A program made the position numbers and the translations under genes. The notes below the pieces were generated by a model that had not been told where the DNA came from, did no database searches, and worked only from the letters and a program-made list of their open reading frames with translations. A stretch of DNA of 64,000 nt from JANSWY01 sp965228955 (GTDB lineage Bacteria; Bacteroidota; Bacteroidia; Cytophagales; Cyclobacteriaceae). Below, in pieces: positions 1-7,978 of the stretch. Location of the stretch: NCBI GenBank assembly GCA_965228955.1, contig OZ245848.1:4464001-4528000 (forward strand). Direction: 5' to 3'. Every line of letters begins with the position of its first letter. Positions within the stretch are counted from its first letter, which is position 1.

Positions 1-1
1 A

Positions 2-1579
2 AATCAAATGATTCTTTTCGTCGATGCATATGACGTTTACTTAAATGGGTCAGCAGAAGAAATAATTAGTAAATTCAATTCCTTCAAAACTGACATTGTA
101 TTTTCGGCAGAATCCAATTTCTTCTTTAAGAAAAAGCATCTTAGGTATTATTATTGGAAGTATTACCCAAGGTTACATAAGAAATACAACTACCTGAATT
201 CAGGAAGTTACATGGGAAAAGCCAGCAGCCTGAGAACAATGATTCAGGAGATTACGAGATTCTATAAGGTGGATCTCAATAATGATGCTCAGCTAAAGGA
301 TATCGAATCTGACCAATACTTATTCAATAGATATTATGTCGATCAATATCACCACGGCATTACCTCTGAAAATAGTATCACTTTAGATTATAGCCAGGAG
401 TTATTCGCTTGTACAGCTGGAAGACAGTGGGTGGTAAGATGGCCTATGTTAACATGGATTCAGTCATTTCTTTTCTTTAGATACGAAAGGAGACTCCTCA
501 AACTTTTCAGACTTCAGGAAAGACAAAACACAATTCTTGATCTTAAGTATGTCAAGAAAACAAAGAGCTTCTTCAATAAAGTAACTAAAACCAATCCTGT
601 TGTAATCCACCTACCTAGGACTGAAAAAAGATTTGAGAAACTAATAAACAGGTTAAAAAAGAATTCAATTAATCTATCATTCCTTCATCTGCCTGCAGTT
701 TTAGTGAGTTTTGTTGCCTGGCTGGAATCATTCTTCTCGTCTAGTATTGCAACTCTGATAAATGTAGGTGTTACAGATCCCAAGAGGATTTATAGGTTTA
801 CCCCTAACAGCAACCCTGAGTGGGATCAAGGCATCAAGAAATTCATTGAACACCTAAGAAAGAAAGAATCATTTGCATTTGCTCATTTTAATGATGGGGA
901 ACTTACATTCATCAAAAAACACCTGGATGAGGATACCAAAGAAACCTGGTATGGCCGTGGACAACAAAGCTATGATGACCTCCTTGGGAAACGCCTATTA
1001 TCTTCGATTCAGGAAAATAGAAAAAACTATTATGTAGGAATACCTTGTTCCACTTGTTGGCCCGAACACAGAGCTCTAGCGAATGACTTAACTAAAGAAG
1101 TGGATAATACAATCCCGGCGATGATCTTCCACCACAACCTTAGCTTTATTCCTGCTATTATCAATGAACTAAGAGACAGAGAAGTATTCTTCATTGGAAA
1201 TGAAAACCAGAACTATTCTATCCTGGGAGAACTCGGAGTGAATGTCAAGGAAGAGAACAGAACCAATGTCCCGTTTGTGAACTCATATGTATTGTATGAA
1301 CAGATGAAGGATCGAAAGTTCCCTGAGGGGAGTATTGTTCTATTGACATGTGGAATGCTTGCAAAAATTTTAATTCCAACATGGTTTGCCAATAACCCAA
1401 ACGTTACTTTTCTGGCGCTTGGATCAGCCCTTGATGATTTGATTCAAAAGGAAAACATGAGATTCATTCTCTTCCCGAAATTCCTTCCTATTTCATCAAA
1501 CGTCTATCCAACTAAATACTTCTTATTTGGAAGAAAGAAGATTTGTAATGAATGTTATCCCCGATATACCGGAGACTAA
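2..1579 (+). CDS. Two-domain glycosyltransferase (PLOD-type plus GT-D-like), 5' end cut by window
   Basis: Probably transfers sugars onto surface glycans or glycoproteins; substrate unknown. The frame is open to the window edge, so the true start is upstream and the first visible ATG (base 8) is internal. The N-terminal ~220 residues resemble the galactosyl/glucosyltransferase domain of the PLOD/procollagen family: a DxD-type DAYDV motif, then YLNSGSYMG and SDQYLFNRYY. The C-terminal ~250 residues contain FAHFNDGEL and later GMLAKILIP, which resembles the GT-D fold (DUF1792/SP_1767-like). The fusion of the two is inferred from family patterns read by eye. It ends tail-to-tail with the next gene, overlapping by 4 bases. 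Two more glycosyltransferases follow on the opposite strand, suggesting a surface polysaccharide locus that continues to the left. Confidence 0.7.
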   Translation, partial: NQMILFVDAYDVYLNGSAEEIISKFNSFKTDIVFSAESNFFFKKKHLRYYYWKYYPRLHKKYNYLNSGSYMGKASSLRTMIQEITRFYKVDLNNDAQLKDIESDQYLFNRYYVDQYHHGITSENSITLDYSQELFACTAGRQWVVRWPMLTWIQSFLFFRYERRLLKLFRLQERQNTILDLKYVKKTKSFFNKVTKTNPVVIHLPRTEKRFEKLINRLKKNSINLSFLHLPAVLVSFVAWLESFFSSSIATLINVGVTDPKRIYRFTPNSNPEWDQGIKKFIEHLRKKESFAFAHFNDGELTFIKKHLDEDTKETWYGRGQQSYDDLLGKRLLSSIQENRKNYYVGIPCSTCWPEHRALANDLTKEVDNTIPAMIFHHNLSFIPAIINELRDREVFFIGNENQNYSILGELGVNVKEENRTNVPFVNSYVLYEQMKDRKFPEGSIVLLTCGMLAKILIPTWFANNPNVTFLALGSALDDLIQKENMRFILFPKFLPISSNVYPTKYFLFGRKKICNECYPRYTGD

Positions 1580-2502
1580 TGTCCGTGAGTAGATTGGTAC
1601 TCATAGTACTTTTTGCCGAACAAAGCGCTGAGCATTCCAAAAGCATTTTTCATACGTTTCACCTTCCCAATTCGATGGGCTTTTCCCATTAATCCGAAGA
1701 TGAGCCATTCAAATGCACCAATAAATAGTTTAAACACAGCTGCTGGAAATAATCTGAAAGCCCGAACTCTCCCTTCTCTTATTTGCGTTCGTACCACTAA
1801 GCTATTACCGTGTCGATATGCTCTATTCCACAACCAGGTTTTTGTAATTCGGGATTTCGGCATTTCCTCAAACACCATTGCTTCCTGAACCCAAACAATC
1901 TTGGCTCCTAACTTGTATGCCTCTTCAAAAAAGAATGTATCTGAGGATCCTGTAAGATTTAGTGCGGGGTTAAACCTGAGACCATGTTTTGTACACAATT
2001 TTAAGCTAAACATAATATTACGGGTACTCCCGGAAATTCTGTCTGTTCCTGTAGGATGACTTGCCAGCTTATAAAATTTCTTCATGTAGACCGGTGTGTC
2101 TTCTGGTAGTAATTGCTCTACATAACCAGCGGTAACATCAGCCTTATACGTTACCATGGATTCAAAATGCTTCAGAACCCAATCTGGTTCTGCAACTTCA
2201 TCATCATCCAAAAACGCTAAGTAATGGGCACTCTCTTTTATACATTCATCAATGATTCTATTTCGCATAGAAACAATTCCTTTTTCAGAATGTATAAAAT
2301 ATTTAGTTTGATACGGAAAGTCTTGGGAGATAGAATTATATGTTGGCTCAGCGGATCCCTCTTTGTCATTATCCACTACAATCATCATGAGCTCAACCTG
2401 ATCAGGAATTTGCTGAGCTTTCAGAGATTGCAAACACTGCAATAGCATCTTAGGCCTCTTGAAAGTTCCAAGGCCAATAACAATTTTAGTTCTCTCTCTC
2501 AT
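1576..2502 (-). CDS. Glycosyltransferase family 2
   Basis: A 308-residue GT-A fold transferase that should use a nucleotide sugar at the cytoplasmic membrane face. The N-terminus has the GT2 start (IVIGLGTFKRPKMLLQCL), an acidic VVDND motif near residue 45 and the metal-binding FLDDDE near residue 97, followed by EPDWVLKHF. The C-terminal ~60 residues hold a hydrophobic stretch (FIGAFEWLIFGLMG) and a basic tail, possibly a membrane anchor. It lies 18 bases downstream of the next GT2 gene on the same strand, so the two are probably co-transcribed. The acceptor cannot be told from sequence. Family assignment is firm, substrate is not. Confidence 0.85.
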   Translation of the reverse strand: MRERTKIVIGLGTFKRPKMLLQCLQSLKAQQIPDQVELMMIVVDNDKEGSAEPTYNSISQDFPYQTKYFIHSEKGIVSMRNRIIDECIKESAHYLAFLDDDEVAEPDWVLKHFESMVTYKADVTAGYVEQLLPEDTPVYMKKFYKLASHPTGTDRISGSTRNIMFSLKLCTKHGLRFNPALNLTGSSDTFFFEEAYKLGAKIVWVQEAMVFEEMPKSRITKTWLWNRAYRHGNSLVVRTQIREGRVRAFRLFPAAVFKLFIGAFEWLIFGLMGKAHRIGKVKRMKNAFGMLSALFGKKYYEYQSTHGH

Positions 2503-2520
2503 AGTTTTCAGTTCATGGGT

Positions 2521-3279
2521 TTAGCTCAGGTAACTAAACTTTGCTAACCTCCATTTTTGCAATCTGTACTGTACAGAGGTAGCAACCACACCAAATCCAT
2601 AGACTAGTGAATTTACAAAATTAATAGAAGAGGCATCAGGAAAGTACTTTGTTGGGCAACTTATTTCTCCAAACCTCAATTTTTGGTAGTGAAGTGAGAC
2701 TATTACCTGGTTGTCAAATACAAAATCATCGCTCATTGTATCCATCTTTAATGATTCTAGGGCCCTCCGATTATAAGCCCTATAACCTGTGTGATACTCA
2801 CTTAACTTCTGTCCAATCATAATATTTTGATAAAAAGTCAAAATTCTGTTCGCTATGTATTTATACAAGGGCATCCCTCCTTCCACTGCTCCTCTTCCTA
2901 ATATTCTGGACGCTAAAACCACATCATATATGCCAGATTCAATCATTTTGACCATGGCAGGAACCAACCTTGGATCATACTGATAATCGGGGTGAAGCAT
3001 CACAACAATGTCAGCATCTAATTCCAGTGCTTTTGCGTAACATGACTTCTGATTTGCCCCATATCCGAGATTTTTTTCATGTTTTATGGAAATAAGGCCC
3101 AATTTTTTAGCCAGATTAAATGTATTGTCACTACTATTGTCATCAACTAGCACAAATTCATCCACAATGCCCTCAGGAACCGATGAGATGGTTTTTTGCA
3201 AAGTTTTTTCAGCATTATAGGCTGGCAGAATGACAACAATTTTTTTTCCATTCAACATTTTCTTTACTCTTTCGTACAA
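2521..3279 (-). CDS. Glycosyltransferase family 2, dolichyl-phosphate mannosyltransferase-like
   Basis: A 252-residue GT2 enzyme of the DPM1/polyprenyl-phosphate sugar transferase type. Visible motifs are VVILPAYNAEKTLQ at the N-terminus, LVDDNSSDNT (nucleotide binding), NLGYGANQK and MLHPDYQYDP (the DxD-equivalent HPDYQ). No C-terminal membrane domain is present, so it may be a soluble or peripheral version. An internal start at the methionine of MLNGKK (residue 8) is equally possible. It is the first gene of a two-gene minus-strand unit with the GT2 gene at 1576-2502 and is divergent from the sphingolipid-type operon starting at 3444, sharing a 164-base intergenic region. Confidence 0.85.
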   Translation of the reverse strand: MYERVKKMLNGKKIVVILPAYNAEKTLQKTISSVPEGIVDEFVLVDDNSSDNTFNLAKKLGLISIKHEKNLGYGANQKSCYAKALELDADIVVMLHPDYQYDPRLVPAMVKMIESGIYDVVLASRILGRGAVEGGMPLYKYIANRILTFYQNIMIGQKLSEYHTGYRAYNRRALESLKMDTMSDDFVFDNQVIVSLHYQKLRFGEISCPTKYFPDASSINFVNSLVYGFGVVATSVQYRLQKWRLAKFSYLS

Positions 3280-3318
3280 ATAATTCGCTCATTTATCTAA
3301 TGTTCCGAATGGGTTCAT

Positions 3319-3326
3319 TAATTTTG
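3319..3326 (+). promoter_or_regulatory. Candidate Bacteroidota -7 box for the lipid operon
   Basis: TAATTTTG fits the Bacteroidota sigma-A -7 consensus TAnnTTTG. It lies about 117 bases upstream of the ATG at 3444, predicting a leader of roughly 110 bases. No clear TTG -33 element is visible at the expected spacing, so this is a moderate call. Confidence 0.4.
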
Positions 3327-3443
3327 TGGGCTTAGACTAACGATATCAAAATTCACATAAAAGATTTGATTTCTTTTAAACATTAAGAACAAATCGTTGT
3401 AAATTTTGAAAATTGTTTAAGGTTATCCCAAATCATTGAAGAA

Positions 3444-4655
3444 ATGAGGAGTACACTTAAGGAAAGAACCAGGTTATATCAGGATCCAAACTTTTACAAG
3501 GAGAAAGGAATCTATCCCTTCTTCAGAGAGATAAACTCTGAACAAGGTACTGAAGTTGAAATTTATGGTAAGAAGGTGTTGATGTTTGGATCTAACAGTT
3601 ACTTAGGTCTAACAAATCATCCCTATGTAAAAGAAGCAGCGGAGAAAGCACTTCGAACTTATGGTTCGGGTTGCGCGGGATCCAGGTTCCTTAATGGTAC
3701 CATTGATCTTCACGTTGAACTTGAAAACAGATTAGCTAGTTTCTTAAACAAAGAAGGATGCATCGTATTCAGTACAGGGTTTCAGGTTAACCTTGGAGTT
3801 ATCCCTGCAATCACACAGAGAGGTGACTACATTTTACTTGACAGATTAAACCACGCTTCAATCATTGAGGGTTCAAGACTCTCTCAGGCAGATGCTTTAA
3901 TGTATCGTCATAATGATATGAAGTCTTTGGAAAATAAATTGAAGCACTGCCCAATTGATTCATTCAAATTAATCGTGGTGGATGGTGTTTTCAGTATGGA
4001 AGGTGATATTGTTAATCTTCCGGAAATCGTAAGACTTGCCGAAAAGTACAATGCAGTTGTTATGACTGACTGTGCTCACGCAATTGGTGTACTTGGTAAA
4101 AATGGCCGAGGAACTCCTTCTCATTTCGGACTTGAAGATAAGGTTGATCTTATTGGTGGAACTTTCAGTAAGTCATTGGCATCAATTGGAGGTTTCGTTG
4201 CTTCTGATAATGATACTATCACTTACCTGAAGCACCATGCAAGATCATTGATCTTTAGCGCAAGTATTACTCCTGCTTCTGCAGCTTCTGCATTGGCAGC
4301 ACTAGATTTAATTGAAAGAGACGATGAGCGAATTGCAAAGCTTTGGGAAAACACCAACTATGCAATGGACTTATTGAAAGGATACGGTTTTGATACAGGT
4401 GAAACAGAAACACCAATCATTCCGATTTACATAAGAGATCAGGCAAAAACATTTATGCTTACTACAAGACTTCTACAAGAAGGTGTTTTTGTTAATCCTG
4501 TTGTGCCACCGGGAGTTTCTCCAGGTGATTCGCTTATTAGATTCAGTTTAATGGCGACACACACAAAAGAACAAATTGCAAGAGCTATTGACATAATTCA
4601 CCGAGTTGCTAAAGAAATCGAGGTTCCTTTGCAAAAGGTGACTGTTAGTGCTTAA
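3444..4655 (+). CDS. spt: Alpha-oxoamine synthase, serine palmitoyltransferase type
   Basis: PLP enzyme expected to condense an acyl thioester with serine to give a 3-keto long-chain base, the first step of sphingolipid synthesis. At 403 residues it has the usual length of bacterial SPT. Seen: LNHASI with His137 (stacks on PLP), DCAHAIG with Asp209 and His212, and the PLP lysine Lys243 in GTFSKSLASIGG. The N-terminal FGSNSYLGL and GSRFLNGT motifs are typical of the family. It opens a run of nine same-strand genes; the next gene begins directly after its stop. The main alternative is a cysteate acyltransferase for sulfonolipids (capnine), known in Cytophagales and Salinibacter; these cannot be separated by eye. 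KBL or BioF are less likely given the neighbours. Confidence 0.85.
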   Translation: MRSTLKERTRLYQDPNFYKEKGIYPFFREINSEQGTEVEIYGKKVLMFGSNSYLGLTNHPYVKEAAEKALRTYGSGCAGSRFLNGTIDLHVELENRLASFLNKEGCIVFSTGFQVNLGVIPAITQRGDYILLDRLNHASIIEGSRLSQADALMYRHNDMKSLENKLKHCPIDSFKLIVVDGVFSMEGDIVNLPEIVRLAEKYNAVVMTDCAHAIGVLGKNGRGTPSHFGLEDKVDLIGGTFSKSLASIGGFVASDNDTITYLKHHARSLIFSASITPASAASALAALDLIERDDERIAKLWENTNYAMDLLKGYGFDTGETETPIIPIYIRDQAKTFMLTTRLLQEGVFVNPVVPPGVSPGDSLIRFSLMATHTKEQIARAIDIIHRVAKEIEVPLQKVTVSA

Positions 4656-5621
4656 GTGAAAGTTCTTATAACAGGAGCAAATGGATTTTTGGGTAGCCAT
4701 TTGGTAGAAAAAGCCATCCAACTTGGACATCAGGTTTTTGCCGCTCACAGGCAAAATGCTGATGTCCACTTTATTTCCGGGCTAAATTGCTCGCTCATCA
4801 CAGTTAACTACCGAGATCAATCAAAACTTACAGAGGCACTGGCCGAAATAAAAGAAAACCAGGGTGAATTTGACCTGGTGGTTCACAATGCTGCTGTTAC
4901 CAATACAATTGACTCCAACCTGTTTTTCTCAGTCAATACCGGAATTACTGAATTACTGGTAAACTCAATAAAGGAATCAGGCGTTTTAGGAAAAAAGGGG
5001 AAGTTTACCTTGATCTCATCACTAGCCGCAATGGGACCAGTTGGTTTTGATGGACCTGTTTCTGCATATGGATCAAGTAAATTAAAAGCGGAAGAAGTAG
5101 TTAAGGATTCGGGACTACCATATATGATTTTCCGGCCGACTGCTATATACGGACCAAGAGATTTTTCATTCCTGCCTTTGTTTAAGGTTGTCAAAATGGG
5201 ACTTTACCCCATGATCAATCCAAAAGATCAGAAAATCACCATGATTCATGGGGCAGATGCTGCTGTTAATGTAATTAAACTATCAGAACAGCACGTAAAT
5301 CAAACAATTCCACTTGAAGATTCAGGTGTCTATACCCATGGTGATATGAAAGAAGCTATTGAATCTACTATTAATAAAAAATCCATTTCTTTCCGGCTAC
5401 CTTTCTTCGTTGCGCGGTTTGCTATGGGAATTATCACTATTTTCGCTAAAATCTTCAGATTTACACCAACTCTTACTTCAGAAAAGCATTTTGAAATTAG
5501 TAGAAGTTGGGATCATGATTTTTCCGAGGAGCGTAAATCAATTCCTCTGGAAATCAAATATGATCTTAAGGCAGGTTTTGAAGACACATTAAATTATTAT
5601 CGTAGTAACAAACTCATTTAA
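4656..5621 (+). CDS. NAD(P)-dependent epimerase/dehydratase-like reductase, CerR-type candidate
   Basis: An atypical SDR of 321 residues. It has the nucleotide-binding GANGFLGSHL at residues 7-16, a serine motif (TLISSLAAMGP) and the YxxxK pair in AYGSSKLKAEE, so it should be catalytically competent. In Caulobacter the 3-ketosphinganine reductase CerR belongs to this extended SDR family, and the position directly behind the SPT-type gene makes reduction of the 3-keto long-chain base the best guess. Translation starts at GTG immediately after the spt stop with no gap, implying translational coupling. A general sugar-nucleotide epimerase is the alternative, but no sugar gene lies inside this operon. 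Function is inference from family and context. Confidence 0.7.
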   Translation: MKVLITGANGFLGSHLVEKAIQLGHQVFAAHRQNADVHFISGLNCSLITVNYRDQSKLTEALAEIKENQGEFDLVVHNAAVTNTIDSNLFFSVNTGITELLVNSIKESGVLGKKGKFTLISSLAAMGPVGFDGPVSAYGSSKLKAEEVVKDSGLPYMIFRPTAIYGPRDFSFLPLFKVVKMGLYPMINPKDQKITMIHGADAAVNVIKLSEQHVNQTIPLEDSGVYTHGDMKEAIESTINKKSISFRLPFFVARFAMGIITIFAKIFRFTPTLTSEKHFEISRSWDHDFSEERKSIPLEIKYDLKAGFEDTLNYYRSNKLI

Positions 5622-5626
5622 TCAGG

Positions 5627-6751
5627 ATGTCAATCGTAATTGAGAAAGTTGAAACCAAAAAGCAACTTAACCAATTCATCCAGTTCCAAATTGATCTTTA
5701 CAAAGGCAATCCAAACTTTGTGATTCCTTTGAAGAGCTTTGAAAAAGGCACATTGGACAAGACTAAAAATCCAGCGTTTGACCACTGTCAAGCGGAATAC
5801 TGGATTGCTAAGAAGGATGGTAAAATTGTTGGTAGAATTGCTGGAATTATTCACGGAGCAGAAATCAAAGAAAACCCAGTCGCAAGATTTGGATGGATTG
5901 ATTTCACTGAAGATTATGAAGTCTTTGAAGCTTTGATGAATACCGCCAAAAACTGGGCAATAGAAAATAACCTTAAAGGTCTCCACGGCCCATTAGGTTT
6001 CACTGATCTTGATTTTGAAGGTTGTTTAATCTCCGGGTTTGATCACTTAGCTACTCAGGCAACTATTTACAATTATCCTTACTACAAAGACTTCTTTGAG
6101 CGCTACGGATTTGAAAAAGCTTGCGATTGGGTAGAGATAAGGGGAAATATCCCAACAGAAATGCCAAGAAGACTAGAAAGGTCCGCCAGCATTATCGCCA
6201 ACAGATTCAACCTGAAAGCAAAAAAATTCAGAAAAAATAAGGAGCTCCTAAAATATGCCCCCGGAGTATTCGACGTATTGAATAAGGCTTACAGTCACTT
6301 ATACGGATATTATCCTTTGACTGAAAAACAGATTGATTATTACGTTGATCAATATTTTGGTTTTGTTCGTCGGGAGTATGTAAGCATCATTGTCAACGAG
6401 GAAGATGATGTAATTGGATTTGCTTTATCTCTTCCTTCATTTTCTAAAGCGTTGAATAAAGCTAAGGGAAGTCTATTTCCGTTTGGATTCATTCATGTTT
6501 TGAAAGCCTTGAAAGGTAATGACGATATGGATCTATTCCTGATTGGTGTGGATCCTGAGTACCAGAAACTAGGAGCTAATGTTTTGATATTTGAACAAAT
6601 GTTTCAGGCATATATCAAAAATGGCGTTAAAACCGCCGCTACAGGCCCTATGCTGATGGACAACCACAATGTATTGAATTTATGGAATGAATATGACACC
6701 AATAACGATATCACAAGAAGGTGTTTCATAAAAATGTTTGAGAATGAGTAA
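5627..6751 (+). CDS. GNAT-like acyltransferase, candidate bacterial ceramide synthase
   Basis: A 374-residue protein with two GNAT-like halves. The N-terminal half has YWIAKKDGKIVGRIAGI (a GNAT beta-strand pair). The C-terminal half ends in the acyl-CoA-binding type segment DPEYQKLGANVLIFE around residues 308-322 and a final GPMLMDNHNVLNLW block. Members of this family are common in Bacteroidota, usually of unknown function. As I recall, the bacterial ceramide synthase of Caulobacter is GNAT-related, so N-acylation of the long-chain base is a reasonable proposal here. It sits 5 bases after the reductase and its 3' end overlaps the next gene. The enzymatic role is inferred; the GNAT relationship is seen. 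Confidence 0.6.
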   Translation: MSIVIEKVETKKQLNQFIQFQIDLYKGNPNFVIPLKSFEKGTLDKTKNPAFDHCQAEYWIAKKDGKIVGRIAGIIHGAEIKENPVARFGWIDFTEDYEVFEALMNTAKNWAIENNLKGLHGPLGFTDLDFEGCLISGFDHLATQATIYNYPYYKDFFERYGFEKACDWVEIRGNIPTEMPRRLERSASIIANRFNLKAKKFRKNKELLKYAPGVFDVLNKAYSHLYGYYPLTEKQIDYYVDQYFGFVRREYVSIIVNEEDDVIGFALSLPSFSKALNKAKGSLFPFGFIHVLKALKGNDDMDLFLIGVDPEYQKLGANVLIFEQMFQAYIKNGVKTAATGPMLMDNHNVLNLWNEYDTNNDITRRCFIKMFENE

Positions 6752-7514
6752 TTGGGCATTAATAATTGGAGGGTCAAGTGGGATTGGCCTGGCATCAGCA
6801 AAAAAATTAGCAAAAGAAGGATTTGGCATCATCATTATTCACCGCGACAGAAGATCGGTTTTAGAAACTGTAGAAAAGGAGTTTGAAGAAATAAAAGCGG
6901 CTGCCAGTGGATTCCTGTCATTAAACTATGATGCTACTAACCATGATAAAATTGACGAAAGTCTTGAGCAAATAAAGACCACTGTGGGTGAAAGCGGCAT
7001 CAAAATGGTTGTTCATGCTGTATCCAGAGGTAATTTAAAGCCCTTTATCGGAGAAAATTCAACATTAAACGAAACCGATATAACACTGACAATCAATGCG
7101 ATGGGATCCAATTTGCTTACGTGGGTACAAAAATTAAAAAAATTAAACCTAATTGTTTGGGGGTCTAGGGTGATTGCGTTGACTTCAGAGGGAAACAATA
7201 AGTATTGGAGTGGTTACGGTGCTGTGGCCATGGCGAAAGCGGCACTTGAGACTATGATGAAGTATTTAGCTGTTGAATTGGCTCCTGAAGGAATAACGCT
7301 TAACACAATCCAGGCTGGGGTAACTGACACACCGTCATTACAACTGATTCCTGGTTACGAACAACTTATAAATGGAGCCAAGGAGAGAAATCCTCATCAC
7401 AGAACTACCACTCCGGAGGATGTAGCTAACGTGGTTTACCTGCTTTCCAGAGACGAAGCTCAATGGGTTTCAGGAAGCTTAATCCATGTTGACGGAGGTG
7501 AAAACTTCATGTGA
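6744..7514 (+). CDS. SDR enoyl-ACP reductase, FabL-like
   Basis: Short-chain dehydrogenase that probably reduces the enoyl-ACP double bond. The N-terminus has GGSSGIGLASAKKL (cofactor binding). The active site is Tyr-x6-Lys in GYGAVAMAKAALE, the spacing of FabI/FabL enoyl reductases rather than the YxxxK of FabG, and the following YLAVELAPEGITLN and LIHVDGG match the FabL pattern. I choose the ATG at 6744 (MSNWALIIGG), overlapping the previous gene by 8 bases; an upstream in-frame ATG exists at 6738. Its stop overlaps the next start by one base. Paired with a dehydratase, ketosynthase and ACP downstream, it completes most of an elongation cycle. A ketoreductase role is the alternative. Confidence 0.7.
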   Translation: MSNWALIIGGSSGIGLASAKKLAKEGFGIIIIHRDRRSVLETVEKEFEEIKAAASGFLSLNYDATNHDKIDESLEQIKTTVGESGIKMVVHAVSRGNLKPFIGENSTLNETDITLTINAMGSNLLTWVQKLKKLNLIVWGSRVIALTSEGNNKYWSGYGAVAMAKAALETMMKYLAVELAPEGITLNTIQAGVTDTPSLQLIPGYEQLINGAKERNPHHRTTTPEDVANVVYLLSRDEAQWVSGSLIHVDGGENFM

Positions 7515-7978
7515 TGACAACAGATGAAATAATCAAACTTCTCCCTTACAAGAAACCTTTCTTGTTTGTTGATCAATTAGATCATGTGGATGAGAACGGA
7601 ACACAAGGAGTTTATCAAATCAAAGAAGATGAGTATTTCTTCGAGGGTCATTTTCCGTCAAAACCTGTTACACCTGGAGTAATTGTAACTGAAATCATGG
7701 CTCAAATCGGATTAGTTTGCTTAGGCATCTACCTGAAGAGTCAGCAAGAATCAGATCCAAATACACCAATATTGCCAGTATTTTCTTCTGCCAATGTTGA
7801 GTATTTAGCTCCAGTCCTTCCCGGAGACACTTTAGAAGTAAAATCGGAAAAAATTTACTTTCGATTCAACAAGTTAAAATGCCGAATACGATGTTTCAAT
7901 CGCCATAGTGGTAAAGAAGTATGTCGCGGAGAATTCTCCGGAATGGTAATTAACGAAAATGAGTTTGGATCAAACTAG
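7514..7978 (+). CDS. FabZ-like 3-hydroxyacyl-ACP dehydratase
   Basis: Hot-dog fold protein of about 154 residues that should remove water from 3-hydroxyacyl-ACP. It carries the FabZ active-site block FFEGHFPSKPVTPGV, with the catalytic His in GHFP, and the catalytic Glu in VTEIMAQIG. The ATG at 7514 overlaps the preceding TGA stop by one base; a GTG one codon upstream is possible. The C-terminus overlaps the ketosynthase start by 20 bases. Key residues are intact, so an active enzyme is expected. Its position supports a dedicated acyl-chain-building module for the lipid made by this operon rather than housekeeping fatty acid synthesis, though that is inference. Confidence 0.8.
   Translation: MTTDEIIKLLPYKKPFLFVDQLDHVDENGTQGVYQIKEDEYFFEGHFPSKPVTPGVIVTEIMAQIGLVCLGIYLKSQQESDPNTPILPVFSSANVEYLAPVLPGDTLEVKSEKIYFRFNKLKCRIRCFNRHSGKEVCRGEFSGMVINENEFGSN

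Noticed and set aside
3444..4655. 2-amino-3-ketobutyrate CoA ligase or BioF
   Set aside because: The fold is shared, but neighbours are lipid and ACP genes, with no threonine or biotin genes.
5630..5986. 118-residue minus-strand frame inside the GNAT-like gene
   Set aside because: It is antisense to a strongly supported gene, and its translation is low-complexity with no motif.
6744..7514. FabG ketoreductase
   Set aside because: Active-site spacing is Tyr-x6-Lys, as in FabI/FabL, not Tyr-x3-Lys.
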